Of a DNA stretch of 64,000 nucleotides, positions 25,301 to 39,367 are shown piece by piece. This stretch comes from Enoplosus armatus (lineage: Eukaryota; Chordata; Actinopteri; Centrarchiformes; Enoplosidae), in the NCBI RefSeq assembly GCF_043641665.1, contig NC_092180.1:27306891-27370890 (forward strand), given 5' to 3'. The stretch's first letter is position 1; every line of letters begins with the position of its first letter. The position numbers and the translations under genes were made by a program. Under the pieces are notes generated by a model. It searched no databases. It worked only from the letters and a program-made list of their open reading frames with translations, and had not been told where the DNA came from.

Positions 25301-28300
25301 ACTGAAATTGGCCATTTCTTAAAAATCACATCCGGTCCACTCAATGTCATCATGCTGATGATGATAGGATGGAAATAATGAGCTTTGAATTATGACTTAT
25401 TCAGTATAGAAGTGAACTACAGTGATGACCATTGAGACAGACCCAAAATCTAAACTGGTTCTAATTTTGCACTGTTATGCTTTCAATTAGCATTTTGTTT
25501 CAATGGAGGGTTTTGGCCAATTATCAAAATCTTTTTTTTTTTCAATCCTGACAAGAATAACATTAAGAAAAACATGGGACCATTGACGCTTGGAGGACTT
25601 TTTTCTCTGAGAGTGAGGTATGGGAAGTCCCTTCTGGCGTGACCAATCACAGATGATCCACTACCACCACGTCTGTCAGGGGACAGACCAAGGATCTGAA
25701 CTGAACAGGCTGGCCCGTCCCCCTTTATAATCGCCCATTCCAGGTTGCAAGTCGTATAAACGCATGGAATCTGACAAATCTTCATCATTTCACCGCTTCC
25801 CGATTGATCAGCAACTGAAAAGACGATGGATAGTGAAAATCTGGAGGGACATCGGGCCATATTTCAACCTATTAGCTACCATTAGACAACAGCTAACGTT
25901 AGCATTCAACCACCAACAGCTAACATTTCTGAGGCCGGTTGAAGAGACAGCAAGACAGTTAACGTTACATCGATTACGTCCAGTTTACATTTACGGCGGT
26001 AAAACTCACAGAAATGCCTCTAAACGGGGCCAATGAGGTAGCCATACCCTGATATTGAGAGGCTTCGCCCTGGAAACCGAACCTGAGAAATCTCCCGTGA
26101 ACTGGATATTGTGCAGAACGAGTGACGTGAACCAGGTGCCCAGTCAAATACAGCGGAACAGGACGTGGTGTGTGAGCATCCTGAATTTGTAGTTTCGGAG
26201 GTGGGAATTGAGGAAACGTAAGTCCAGAATGGGACATAACGATCCCCCGTTCTTCGGAATGAGTATAACCTCCCGGTCGAGGCCCCGATTCATCTTCTGC
26301 TCCGGCACAATTGAAATTTCACTCTCCAAAGCTCCTGCCGCTTCCCCTGTGGCCACTGAAAACACCACACTATTGAAACTCTGTGGTTTCATGCAAACTG
26401 AAGCCTGTTACCTTTGGCAACAGTTGCTAACACCCAGAGGTGAACCGTGCATGTGCGCCGCTCTGACAGCTAAGGGGCCCGCGGGCTTGAAGCTCACCAG
26501 TGGAGCAGCTGCGCCCTCTAGTGACAACAGTATGCCGTGCACTTTTTGATTTTCTCTTTTTTTGAACAACACGGTGCCATCCGCTTCACACCTGGATGCA
26601 ACAGTGGATGCAAACATGTAATGTGCTTAAGGTGAACTTCGCATGACCCTCTTCTCTCAAAACTGACCCTGCAGAGCACTAAGGGGGTGTAAATAAAAAC
26701 TGTGAATGGGGTGAACATGATGGGCTGTTACACAGTGCCGGATGGGACTCAAGAGGTGATTCCTCTTCTCTTCTTCATAATCGGGCAGGCAGGCTGTGGC
26801 TGGCAAGATGCCGTTTTTCTTTTTCCTCAGGTTGCTAGCCTGCTGCACAGAGGTAACACCTTCCCCATATAAGTCCTTAGCTCATGACGGGTCAAATGGT
26901 CAATCCAGTACAGCAAGCCCGTGACGCGGCACAGCCCGACACTGCACCTCCAAATTCATGAAGGATGAGGTCAATGACGATGTTTTCTCCCAAATAGATG
27001 GACCATGGACCTAACCCTCCTAAAAGGTGGCCCATTTTCTGCAAAAGTTCCGCTTAGTACACTGTAAGCAGAGTAACCACATTCAGGTTTTTGATAGATT
27101 GGGCCGCTGACTTATAAACCTTCCGGGTTACAAGCCGTGAAACGCTCCATCTTTCCAAGGAGGGTGAGGATGGATCAGCAATACGGATTGGAGAAGGTAC
27201 GCAACTGACTGCTCCACCACTGGGCTACAGGCGAGCATCAGATCCCCACTGCCGGCAATTTCTAAGCCAGAGTAGCCCTCGACGGGAACCCTTTTCATAA
27301 GGGGGTTTATCCCAACAACGTTTCATCTCCTTCATATACACCAGGACAGCGGGCAGTTGGGCAGAGATCTGACAAGAAGAAATAATTTGAGGGGCTACAG
27401 TGATCTTCATGGGGAAGAAAGTGAGAATGCCGTGTGTGGGGCCATGGGCAGTTATAAAAGGGGACGGGCCAGTTTATACAATTCAGATCATTGGTCTGTT
27501 CCCTGACAGACACAGTGGTAGTGGATCTTCTGCGATTGGTCACCCGAGAAGGCATCTCCCGTAGTGAGATATCGAGCAAGGTTCGAAGGAGAACCCCTAT
27601 TAGCTCCCCCTGATTCTGAGTCTGTTTTGGGTGGGACATGACTGCCCCTGCGTGTAGGAGTACTCCAAGTACACAAAGGCAAACATTCGCAATTTACGCT
27701 TCCAAATTAAGACCACACATACATAAACTCGCAATCTACGTATTCACAGCACGTCGTACTCATCAATTACAGCACTTGCATGCACCGCAAACTGTATAAA
27801 GACGCAAATGTGCAAGTATGGAAAATTCATAAACACAAACAAAAACATTTAATGCATGCTCGTTGAATTCCAAAAGAATGTGAATCTACCTCCATCTCAG
27901 ACCCTTCCTCTCACTCACTCCAATCTTTTTTACTTTTCTGGTATCTTTGCTTTCCTTAACGTAGGGCTGCACGATTGTGGCCAAAATTATAATCCCGATT
28001 ATTTTGATCAATACTGAGATCACGATTATTTATCACAGAGCACTGCTTTCACTTCCATGTCGTGCTACATTCCTGCTGACGTACAAATCTTTGCATCAAA
28101 ACAAGACTGGTCCCTACTCACAGTGCATCTCCTGGAAGAAGAATATAAAAAAATATTGCACCAAAAGTTTTTTTTCTTTTTTTTTTTTTTTACATTGACG
28201 CGCCATACAGCGTCACCATTATGGATGTCTGAATTCATGCTGGACAAGGACGGGGATCCAGTGAGAGCGATGTTATTCTTTTCTTCTTTTCTTCTTCATG

Positions 28301-29178
28301 TATTCATCGTACTGCAACAGTCTCGCACTCTTTGCATATGACTTGTTCGTAACATCACATCACAGACATCTGACTTTTCTTCCTGGATATGTGGTGAGTA
28401 AGTTGACGTTTGAGCGTGAGACTACATTACATAATTTTCATTACATAAAAAATGTTTAATAATGATGAAAACATTTTAATAATAACGCTTCACTTTCTCT
28501 CTCTCTCTCTTGCACCCCCAATCTCTCTGGTTTGCTTACTGATGTTCAATTGGCATTTGTTTTGTTTGCTTTTATTTCCATCGCTAATAGAAAGGCCTGT
28601 TCACCAATGCTGAGCAGTGTCTGACCCATGTTCAACTCAGGTCTGGGGGAGGGTTGTAAAACCAGCTCCGCTGACACCCGTAGACCCATTCAGGTCAGCC
28701 GCCCAGTTCAGGCAAAATCCACTTCACTGTGCTGGTCTGAATGGAGTGTAACAGAGAAAAGCAACGAGAAATATGGGAGGGCGGACTGCATGTGATGAGG
28801 TGTGTCCTTGGCCAGACATTGTGGTTGCATAGTTACATGCTATGTAGCATAGACTGCTAAGCCTGGAAGCCCAACGCCCCTCATCCAACCTGACGACCAG
28901 AAAACGACAGACACACACAGATGTGCAAACACAAACACAAACACACACACACACAGCCGCCACAGCACGGAGCCATTCCAAATCACAGCTCCAGCTCTGA
29001 TCCCATCATGGTGATGCTCTTGATCAAAAGCCCGGCCACAGAGACCCCGAGGTGGGTTAGAGCTCTGCCAACAGCTGGGTCCTTTCCAGCACCCCCAAGT
29101 CTTATTCGTGGAGACCTATCGGCTCTCATCACTCAGCTGCCAGACTCCCCCGCAAACAAGCGCCGATACACATGTGTA

Positions 29179-29221
<43 letters not shown>

Positions 29222-29302
29222 TAATCAAGGACATCAGGCAAAGTGAAACAAGCTAATCAGATTTGCTTAAATTTGGTGTGTGCTCTGGATTTGTGAGAGT
29301 GG

Positions 29303-29358
<56 letters not shown>

Positions 29359-31031
29359 CTAATCCAGGTCATGAGCTCCACAGTGTCTGGATCATAAAAC
29401 TCCCTCAGTTCTGATAATTCCTCCATTAGCTTAGGCCAGAACTAGAGGGAAACAGACAGAGACAAGGGATGGAAAACCCTGCGTTAGCATTCATTAAGGC
29501 CGCAAAGCAGAGTTTCAAACCTAGTGGCACATATTAAATAACATCACATTACTGCACTGAATATAACAGCGTACATGGCAGCCATTTAGACTCTTCCAAC
29601 GGCAAAATAAATAAAACGGAAGCAATCATTTCGGTATCCTGTTATGATCCAATTGCTTGTTATCATTTTCTTCCCCAACTTCCATTTCATGCGTTTTCCT
29701 TTCCTCATATTGTTGCACACAGTTTGCACAAACTTGCTCGGCGCCGTAATGAGTCAAAACAAGTGATGAACATAAACCACCAAGAAAATGGCATACCTTG
29801 TAATACAGGCAACCGATCATCACCAGTGGAACTGCATATCTGACAAGCCTTAACTGCAGAGTGAGACAAAGAAAACAGCTATAATGAAATGAAAGAATAT
29901 AAATCGTACCAGCGGCAGAGAAGGGGAGAGTCAGACAGATATGTACCTTAAAATGAAGACAAGCACGGAATGAGATAACGCAGGGATAACGGACAGACAG
30001 AGCATCATTGCTCACAAGTCTAAGTTCTTATCTGATCCTTGCTGTCGTCATGTTATGACCACACTGACACCTAGTGGCCTCACTGGCAATGTCATCACCG
30101 GTCCAGAAACCACACAGTAGGCAGCATAATCAGGTATCAGGAGCTGGCACTGAACGCTTGCTCAGACTCTCGGGTCTTGTTTACTCATTTTTGACAGTGA
30201 GATCCTGAGCATATGTGCATATGCGCATATTTACATATAACAGGTAAAATATAATTCAGTTTAATCCAATTTCTATTTATGTAGAGCCAATTTCCTTTTT
30301 TCCTCAGCAACATATGTGCGCATAGTTTTGATCTGCTCTTAATTTGAATCTCTGTATGCTGATGTGTTCTTAGCTGTATTTGATTATACTAACCCTCATT
30401 TCTATTGCTTTTTGTTGCTGCTGCTTTGGGGTTTTATCGTATGGAAAGCAAAACATGATTTTTAAGTGCTACACAAATGAATTCATTATTATTACAAAAT
30501 AGTACGGTCTACACCTGCTCCATATGAAAAGTACCCTGAGATAACTCCTGTGTTCTTTAGAATTATGGAACCCATAAAACTTTAAAGCTGCAATAACCAT
30601 TTGTTTTGGCCATTTTTGCCAACTGAGCAAGTTGAAAACACAACATCTGACACACAACGTATCACGTTATGAAGTTATTACGCCAAATGTGTTCGCACAC
30701 AGTTACCAATTTATACATCTAGCAGACACTTGGAGTCGTGTTTATGGGCAACAATGCCCAAAACAATGAGCTAAATGGGAGCTGGAGGTGCAGTTGTTGT
30801 TGTGAGCCCGTACCAGAACTTTACTGTTGCAGCGGAGAGAGCTGAGGAGCACAGTCCACAACTCCGTCCCACACACACCATAGGCCGCCAGCGCACACAT
30901 ATGGCCCGTCCATATGTACTTCATCCTGGATAGAGAGTGGCAGAGAGAGGGAGGCAACATCAAGTGGTGTTAGAAAGACTTTTCAAAATGTTTCATCTGG
31001 CCAAATTTCCACTGCTGGTGTGTATGTGATG

Positions 31032-31105
<74 letters not shown>

Positions 31106-33079
31106 GCGTGTGTGTGTGTGTGTGAGTGTTGAAAGGATGCTCCCTGCCAGTCAAGCACGTTGAACTCACACATGACAAACCAACTCGTCTTTAGTGAAAT
31201 GGTTCCACTGCGCTTGAACTGAATTTAGTGCCTAAAACACAGCATTATTATTATTATGTCGGTTCTGACCCAAAGCGCACGAATTAGAGCTCTTAACAAA
31301 TGAGGGAGAGATTAAAACAGAGAGGAGTGAACAGCAGAGAGAGCACCGAGAGAATGAAATGAGCTGAAAAATTGTTGACAGGTACAGAGATGGAGCCGTG
31401 AGAGGGAGAGAGAGAGAGAGAGGGGGGGGGGGGGGGGGCGCGGGAGGCATAAAGAAGTGCAGCCTCACAGAAATAAATCTCAATACGGTTTTTCATGCAA
31501 GGGAGCTGTCTGACAGAAACGAATGGCTCTCTGCTCTTTTGGCCTTTCGCTCTTCATCAGCATTTTAGAGAAAAGTGCTGAAATCAAATGAGTCCCTTTC
31601 TGCTGCTACCTGGCTGCTGCTGCTGCTGCTGCTGACTTAAAAGCTTTCAGTCTTTTCCTCCTTTTGTGTGGATTCAATCAGTTCTTTAATTCCTGACTGG
31701 AGGAGGAATGCACTGTATGAACCATACGTACGAAACGCACCGCACGTCACATGCCATTCCAAATCCTGCCCACCACATACCCTCGGGTCGCCGCAAGAAC
31801 ACAATGTGGAACACTCACAAGCAAGCAAGAGTAAATCCCAGCTGGAGGCTATACGGCAACTCAAAATCATATTCAAATCAAGCTACTCATGTGAATCTTT
31901 GAAAACCTGCATCTCCATGTTGCTATGAACGAACCACACACGAGCATGTTCCCCTTTTCCTTCTCGCTGAGTAATTGCAGGTTTCTTTTAATACAGGGGG
32001 AAAGAAGGGATGATTCCAATTGGAATCACGGTTTGCTTGACAGTCCTCACAAAGAGCCTAAAGTTAAAGGCAATTACACATTCACAATGAATCGTGGGTG
32101 TCGAGCGCGGCAGCCTGTGTTTACGGAAAATGTACTGATGATGCTGGCAGCGAACACCACTTGACAATTACGGATGAAAGTTGGGAGTCAGGTCTGGGGG
32201 GGGGGGGGGGGGCTGTCGTGTTTAAGATTATAGATGAGAAACGGGGGAGAAACTGCAGGCCACAAGGCGTGCTAGTCAAGTTGTGTAGCACTACCGAGCT
32301 AATAATTAGAGCAATGTGCGAATGCAATACTGTAAAGCACTTAGCATGTTGTACTGATGTGAACCCATCAACACTGAGTAGGTCTGGGGTTGCGAGGCCC
32401 AAGACGGAAAGCGAAAAGGTGTTACATACAACTCAAAATGTGAACATGCATCTATCCAAAAGTCTTTCAATCATCCACTGATTACTCTAGGGAAACACCA
32501 CAACCTGTACGGGAGTGGCAGTGCAGGAATAGTCAGCACAGTCAGCACAGAAACTCTGGTATTTAAACTTTATATATGAGATTATTAATGTTACATTACT
32601 CTTTAATCACGCGCAAACACCAGAATGCATGACAACGGAACTGGACAATATTACAACAGCTTGAGAAAGTGATTTACAAAAAGTAACTTGACTGCAAGAG
32701 AGAGGCGGCACAGAGTCGAGGCAGTGTGGCTGCAGAGGTTGAGGCCGGTGGGTCGATATTGTTTGGCGGTCATAGTTCTGGTGTGGCCAATAAGGGCACA
32801 TTTGTCAGGAGCCGTCATGTCACAGCGGTAGCAAAAGCTGCCAGCTCAGAGAGCCGCATCATTCCGGAAATTAAGGAGAAGGGGCTGGATATGAAAGTGG
32901 GCTGCAAGAAAGATGTTTCTGTTCAGTGGCAGAAGCCTCTGTGCCAGTGTTGGTGCCTGGTGCTCTCGCCCCACAGCCAGAGTCTGGTATCCATAACTGG
33001 AGCCTCTGCAGAGGCGCTGTTCCACAGAGGGAACCTGCCAATGGATGATGCGGTTAGGTGAAGCACAGAAACAGGCCAC

Positions 33080-33144
<65 letters not shown>

Positions 33145-36100
33145 CAGCAGGACGCCAAAGAGAGCGCAGCAACATAAAAACCAGAGAATATGAGAGGGAA
33201 GGCTAATAGAGCTAATTATAAAGTGTTACGCAAGATGAAATATCTTACAGTAGGCGGACAGCGCCATGCAGAGTTTTTATTTTCTGCTTCTGAATAGTTA
33301 AATAAAGAGCAATTTTATAAACACTATTATTGTTAAGTTTCCCCTTTATCAGTTACAAAACAACCTAGAGAAGCAGATCTGGCTAGCTGTTACAGAAAAA
33401 TGAAAAAGAGTGAAAACGTACCAAAAAAATGCCTTTTCCCATTAACCTCTACTGTTTTTGACAGTAGAAATGCACAGCATGTCCTCATAACATGCCTCTT
33501 ATATCCCCGCAACACCAACATTCCCCTCTGTGTCCTCAGATAAAGAAGCGGGCTGAAACCTTTGGACACAATCCATGGAGTGGCATGCCTGTGCAAAAAA
33601 CACGAGCGAAACAACCTCCGGTTCAACGGATAACTAATTCCCGCCGACTCCAAAATATGAGGTACGCTCATTCTTCTGTCAGGGGCTTTCTTTTTTTTTC
33701 CCTTTTTTACTCTCTCCACAGACATTCCCAACGTTGCGCGGGAAGTGGCCGGGGCATCTTTCGAGACCCATTTTGTGTGCAGCTTTCCAAACAGCGACTG
33801 AACCCAAAGGCAGATTCCCCCACATGCAGAAGCAGTGCGCATGGTAGCTGTAGTATGAGTGATACTCCGGTGTCTTTTTCTAGCCTCTCCAAAACCAAAA
33901 AACACAAGTGTAAGAAATGGATTAAACAGTGTGTTTAGCTGCTCTGGCTACGGTGCTCGCTACCTTCATAGGCACATTCACTGTGTGGTACTTCCTCATA
34001 TGTGGGATTTGGGGAAACATTACCCATTAGTGTTACATGCATATTCTCATTGGTTAGTTCTCATCCCTGAAGCATTTTAACATTTTGAAACATACTGCTC
34101 CAAAATGAAAAACAAAAACAAGTCAGTGTTGTGTTAGACCAGCCCTACACTGCAACACGAGAACAATACTGTTTCTGTATTTCCACATGGGTCAGGAACG
34201 GTGATGCTTGTGCATATTTAACGCCCCTTTCACAAGAACCGCAGCCATACAAATCAAGGCAACTAGCTTTTTAACTAGCTAGCCACAGCCGATAAAATCT
34301 TCTAGTGACAATCGGCCTACAAAATCAACGCCGGCCAGAAGTTAGACGCCTTCTTTACCTAACTGCTGCCTGAAATCAAGGACCTATTCTTTCAAAAATC
34401 ACTACGATTATCATTGTGACCTGCATGTGTACAATCTCAGGCGTGGCAACAGTAACCAAGGGGGTCGGGGCACTGAGAGTTGGCGCGTATGGGTCTCAGC
34501 CATCACTTGTCCAACTGTGTCCACTCTTTGTGTTCCTGCTGTGCGTGGTGTCGCTATCTGAAAGATTGAGGTACTGCGGGACAGCGCTTGGTGTGGAGGG
34601 CTGATCGGGGCTTGAAGTGGATCACTCAGACACTCGGTGAGAAAACAGTTCGAGAGGGCACTTGGATTCCAGCGTCTGCTCACGAGCACCCACAATCAAG
34701 CCGCCAAGAGGAAAAGCACATTTGAAGAATCCCTGTCCGAGACTACTTGGGAATGTGAGTGTGTGCACGAGCTCACCTCATAGTGCTGAAGGCCAGGAGG
34801 CCATAGAACAGTGAGTGCAACAGATTATAGGCCACATCCGGGCGAAGACCCGCCACTCGCCCCTCTCCGGCTCCTTTCCTCTCCTCGGCTGAACCCCCCT
34901 TAGGTCTGCTGAGAGAGGCAGCGAGACAAAAGACAACAGTGATACACAAAACATTGCAGCCAGACGCTTGAGAAGAGAGGCAGAAGGGGAAGGTGGGTGG
35001 AATTGATATTATTCAGATTATTCAGATCTCAGTAGCTGTTATTCAGATTTCATTAGCTGTATGCGAACGAGCGGACACGCAATGATGCACACCCACGACC
35101 GTTTCTGTCTGCAGGAGTCAGCGCGCAGACGAGCCGGAGAAGGGCCCGAGGGCAGTGATGTCACTCCCGCGATTTGGCCTCCCGCGCCGAATCAGACGGA
35201 CACGGGGCTCCATTTGAATACAAATCCAATCTGGCTCTTGCTTCTACGTGAGGTGGGGTAAAACTGGATTAAATTAACTCCTGAATTGGCAAATAGCCCT
35301 TTGTTCTATGAGGTTAGTATTCCGGCCCTCCAACAGCAGCGGGCGAGTTGATATGCTAATGTGATTAGTTCAATGCGGCCTCTCACCTTGCACCACAGGC
35401 AAATGAAGCTCTGAGAGGCAGCTGGGAGAATATTCTATTATCCAGAGCATGAAGCAACAATGCCATTACTAAATCTGCAGTGATGTGGGGCAGAGACATG
35501 GGGACAGTGACTAACACCTTGACTGGGTTCCTGCCTCCTGGTAGACATCCTGATGTCTTCCTCTGAGCCGAAACTCCCTTTACTCTCTGCAAGGGCGGAA
35601 ACTTTCCAGTCATTTACACTTCACTACCTCCTTTGACCAACCTGCCCTGACAAGGTCGCACACTTTTTCATCCCTGCCAAGTTTGAGCATTAAATACTAA
35701 AACACTGGCTGTTACAAATACATAAGGACTAGATATGTATGAATAAGAACATGATTTCCAAGTTTGCTAATTGATTCTTGAAAGCAGCGTTTGAATTTTC
35801 TGCACTTCCTTCTACACTGCAGGTAATAAGATAAGATATACCTAAGCTGGTCGCTATCTTTGTCCGTCTGCCGCGTGGGGGCCGCGCAGGTGGTGCACAG
35901 TGTTGAATTATCAGAGCTTCGTCACCGAAAAAACAGCTGCCTGCCGCGTCTGGAAACGGCGCTGACGAGGCTGAACCAAAACTGTACAGTTGCGCGCCTT
36001 AAAAAAGCGAGAAACAATCGGCTGAAAGGCGCTAAAAAGCCCCTCTTTTACATGCAAGTGGTCTGATTGTAAAATATCTCCGATTGTGGTCCAAGCAAGT

Positions 36101-38919
36101 AAGCCATCAACACTACTCCATTGAAGCCTAACAGCCTTCCTGCTTAGCTGTAACAGTCAACACTGAACTGGATACATGACGTATAAAATAGTCCAAGACA
36201 TAACCAAAAGTCATCTTTGTGTTGGGACCGTAAATGCACACACTTAACACAGATTACACTGGTCATTAGAAGAGAAGTAAGAGAAAACCTGGATATTATA
36301 CTATACCTCCCCCCATAGAGCTGCCAAATGCTTCTTTTCATGCGACAGCAAGAATCCCTTCTCCCCCTCCCTTGTCACTTCCTGTCCAGCCATCACCTAC
36401 CTCAGGTTCTGCAGTGCGGCCACCGCCAACATGCCGCTGAGCAGTAGCAGTGTGAGGACGTAGGGGTACAGCAGCAGGGTGCCAGCCAGGCGCTCCAGCG
36501 TGTCGAGGGGCAGCAGACCGAAGGCCTCCTCGCACAGGTAGAGACTGGCATCAAAATCCCTGCAGGAGGCGGGGTGGGGTCAGAAAGACGGACATAAAAG
36601 AAATGAAGAGTAGGGGGCGAAGTTGAAACTGTTTTGTTCCTCTGCATTTGGTGCAAAACTCATTGCTGTGCTGTTTATCACTCAGCACGTCAAGGGACAT
36701 CTTTTGGATATTCTGTTGATGAAGTTTCTGTGGGCCGCACTCTATGCTAACTGTACCCTCATCAAATGTGTTCAGCTAATCCAGGCTTAACATGCCGCTC
36801 TTAGGCTCAAATGAACGCGCTAATTCTCATCCAACTAATTCGGTTCTTGAATTGATTTGTTCATCCCGCCTGAAGTTATCTTGATTTAACAGCGGGCTTT
36901 TGTTTCGAAATGAAGGCAACTCGAGTGGAAAGTGAAAACTCAAGATCAGCACTAACATGATGCGCAATATGGCTGGTGCACTTATGTGAGCTAGGTATTT
37001 GGGGAAGCCTCCTAACATGCACTGGGCCAACAGACTAATGGACATAAGTTTCCTTACATTTGTGTTCCTGAAATGTTACTAGTTCTATTGTGACCAACAT
37101 TGTGCTCCACATCAGTTATTATGAGTGAATACAGTTGGGCTGTAGGTGATTTTGTGTGCATGATTAGTGAGAGTCTTACTGGTGGAAGTGCATGCAGCGG
37201 TTGTCCAAGTAAACCTCACGCTTCTTCTCTGCATGGGTTCTTCTTAACTGAGAAATAAGCCTCAGTACCTCATGAATATTCTACTATGAAAGGAAACGCT
37301 GCCAAAATCCCTTATGAAGTATAGTTTGTTTTGTGCAGTCTACTGTATACTTGTAATGCAAACACATTTCATACATTTTAGTATTCAAATCACAAATTCC
37401 AAACATAGTGTCATCATGAAAATGCCACCTTTTGTGTTTCCAGTGGTTTGATAACAGGGACGTCTTTGCATCATCATACCTCAAAAAAAAAAAAAAGGAT
37501 CCCTTTGTATCTTGAAATTAGCCCGTGGTGGAACAAGTATTTAGATCCTTTACTTAAGTAAAAGTACCACGGCAGCAATGTAAAACTACTCTCTTACAAG
37601 TAAAAGTCCTGCATCCAAACACCTACTTAAATAAAAGTATAGAAGTATCACATTTACTTAGTATCAAAGCACCAAACGTCCTAATTCTGCAGAAAAATGC
37701 AGAATGCTCTTATGAGCGTTACATTATTTTATATCCAGTATTACATTATTACTGCTGATGCATCAATAGCCAGGTTTCCATCCAAGCGTATCGCACATTT
37801 TGACGGAATTTCGAGAAAATCTGCAAAGGAAATGCGAATGAATGCCTGTCTCCATCCACTACCGTTATGAGATCATTAGGAGATGGTTCGTCCAGATAAG
37901 CGGTACTCTCCAGTCGGGTGCCATTAAACCAGACCAGCAGAAGAAGAGGGCACAACAAGATGACGTAGGCAAATGAGCGCCAGTCGAACCTCAAACAGTG
38001 GAAGACGATGTAGAAAACCTGTTTGTTTCACCTGTTGTTTGTTTCATGTATTCATTTGAGGAAGGTCACAGTCTCCGTCTCTGACTAGTGGGGTAAGAAG
38101 TTCTGTTTCACAAACCTGTACTCTTATTTTGGACTTTTCTCAATTAGTATGTTTTTGTGAAGCATGATATCATTTTACCTCACCGGAACTTGAACACTTA
38201 TTTAAATTCATAGACATCTGAAACATGAAAAGAGACTGCTTTTTCTCCGGGGTCACAAGCCAAAAAGGTTGGGAGCCACTGCTTTACTGTTTCATACTGT
38301 GTTGCATTTTATAAGCTTATGAGTGGAGCGGAAGTAGAAAGTTACAGAGTTACTTTTAACTACCAGTTCATATATGAGATCATGATCCAGCTACCTGCAG
38401 AGGATTTCAGGAACTTCAGATTATTTTGAAGGCAGCTTTAAAGGCGTTGTCCAATCATCCACAATCGAATTAAGATACATTAGTTTTCCATGTACAAAGA
38501 AGAACAGGGTCCATCCTGAACTGAAGAGAGAGCTGCGAGAATCAACATTTTCAAACAGAATTAATTCACCTCGACATGAACGTCAGGTGTAAACTTGTGC
38601 TGCTGGGTTTTTTTTTTTTTAGAGCGGAACATTTGCCGCCGTGTCATTGGTGCTGCTGCGTCTGATGGACAGCCGCGCTGATAAGCAACTGAGCTGAGAA
38701 TTGAGACATCGCGAAGCACAGCGCAAAACTCCGGGGATGAAAGAGAGTAAGCCTCAGCGAGAGAGAGAGGGACAGGAGCAGAGGGAGAGGCAGAGATATG
38801 GAGTAAGCGTTGCACTTTCCACAGCCTCCTGAATAATTGAAGGGCCAGTTGTGTGGCGTTGGGCTGTGAGATGTGTTATCTGCCACACCGGAGCAGCTAT
38901 CCAGCGAGCTGAGCGGCTC

Positions 38920-38952
<33 letters not shown>

Positions 38953-39203
38953 CGTCTGATCGATGGGAGGCCTGCTGGTGGCGTTACCCATGCCATCTAT
39001 TATTCACACGCACTAACACGCCAGGTGCTACAATACTGGTGCCGCGTGAATAACACAGTCGCGCTGCGTCGCGTCAAGAGGGTGTGCGGGCTTTGTGCGC
39101 GCACCACTGTGTGTGAGCACGCCCCTTGTGTCGAAATCAGTTTGACACAATCAGTGTGGCGTGTGACCGTGTTCAAGACCGGAAGCATGTGAATCTGTGT
39201 TAG

Positions 39204-39239
<36 letters not shown>

Positions 39240-39322
39240 CATACCTCGTCGGCCCCAAGGCAAACTTTGACTTGATGAATTTAAAGATGTGTTCGTCTGA
39301 TCTGAGCTGAAGTGCTTTCTGT

Positions 39323-39367
<45 letters not shown>

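Larger units (their letters stand above)
18619..29358 (-). other. dpy19l3: dpy19l3 intron 16, 10.7 kb
   Basis: This is the longest intron. It holds a GC-rich inverted-repeat pair near 19.70 and 21.45 kb, (CA)n at 22,256-22,326, a DIRS-like relic (25.56-27.62 kb), a hAT-like terminal sequence (27.96 kb), and (CA)n at 28,928-28,954 and 29,183-29,219. A (GT)n at 29,309-29,356 abuts the donor. The 23.6-25.5 kb stretch lacks obvious repeats and genes. No embedded protein gene is supported. Confidence 0.8.
30926..34776 (-). other. dpy19l3: dpy19l3 intron 13, 3.9 kb
   Basis: The intron holds (GT)n at 31,033-31,124, poly-G runs near 31,423-31,438 and 32,197-32,212, and (GT)n at 33,081-33,143. A stretch at 33,390-33,940 is open in two opposing frames without recognisable homology. 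No gene is supported inside. Confidence 0.8.
36560..39244 (-). other. dpy19l3: dpy19l3 intron 11, 2.7 kb
   Basis: It holds two adjacent fish MITE-like repeats (37.52-38.03 kb), a repeat tail near 38,246-38,285 (GTCACAAGCCAAAAAGGTTG), (CA)n at 38,921-38,950, and (GT)n at 39,206-39,238 beside the donor. No gene is seen. Confidence 0.8.

Noticed and set aside
27185..27235. Possible antisense tRNA-like text (CTGACTGCTCCACCACTGGG)
   Set aside because: No cloverleaf could be formed and it lies inside the DIRS-like relic. No tRNA gene was found anywhere in the window.
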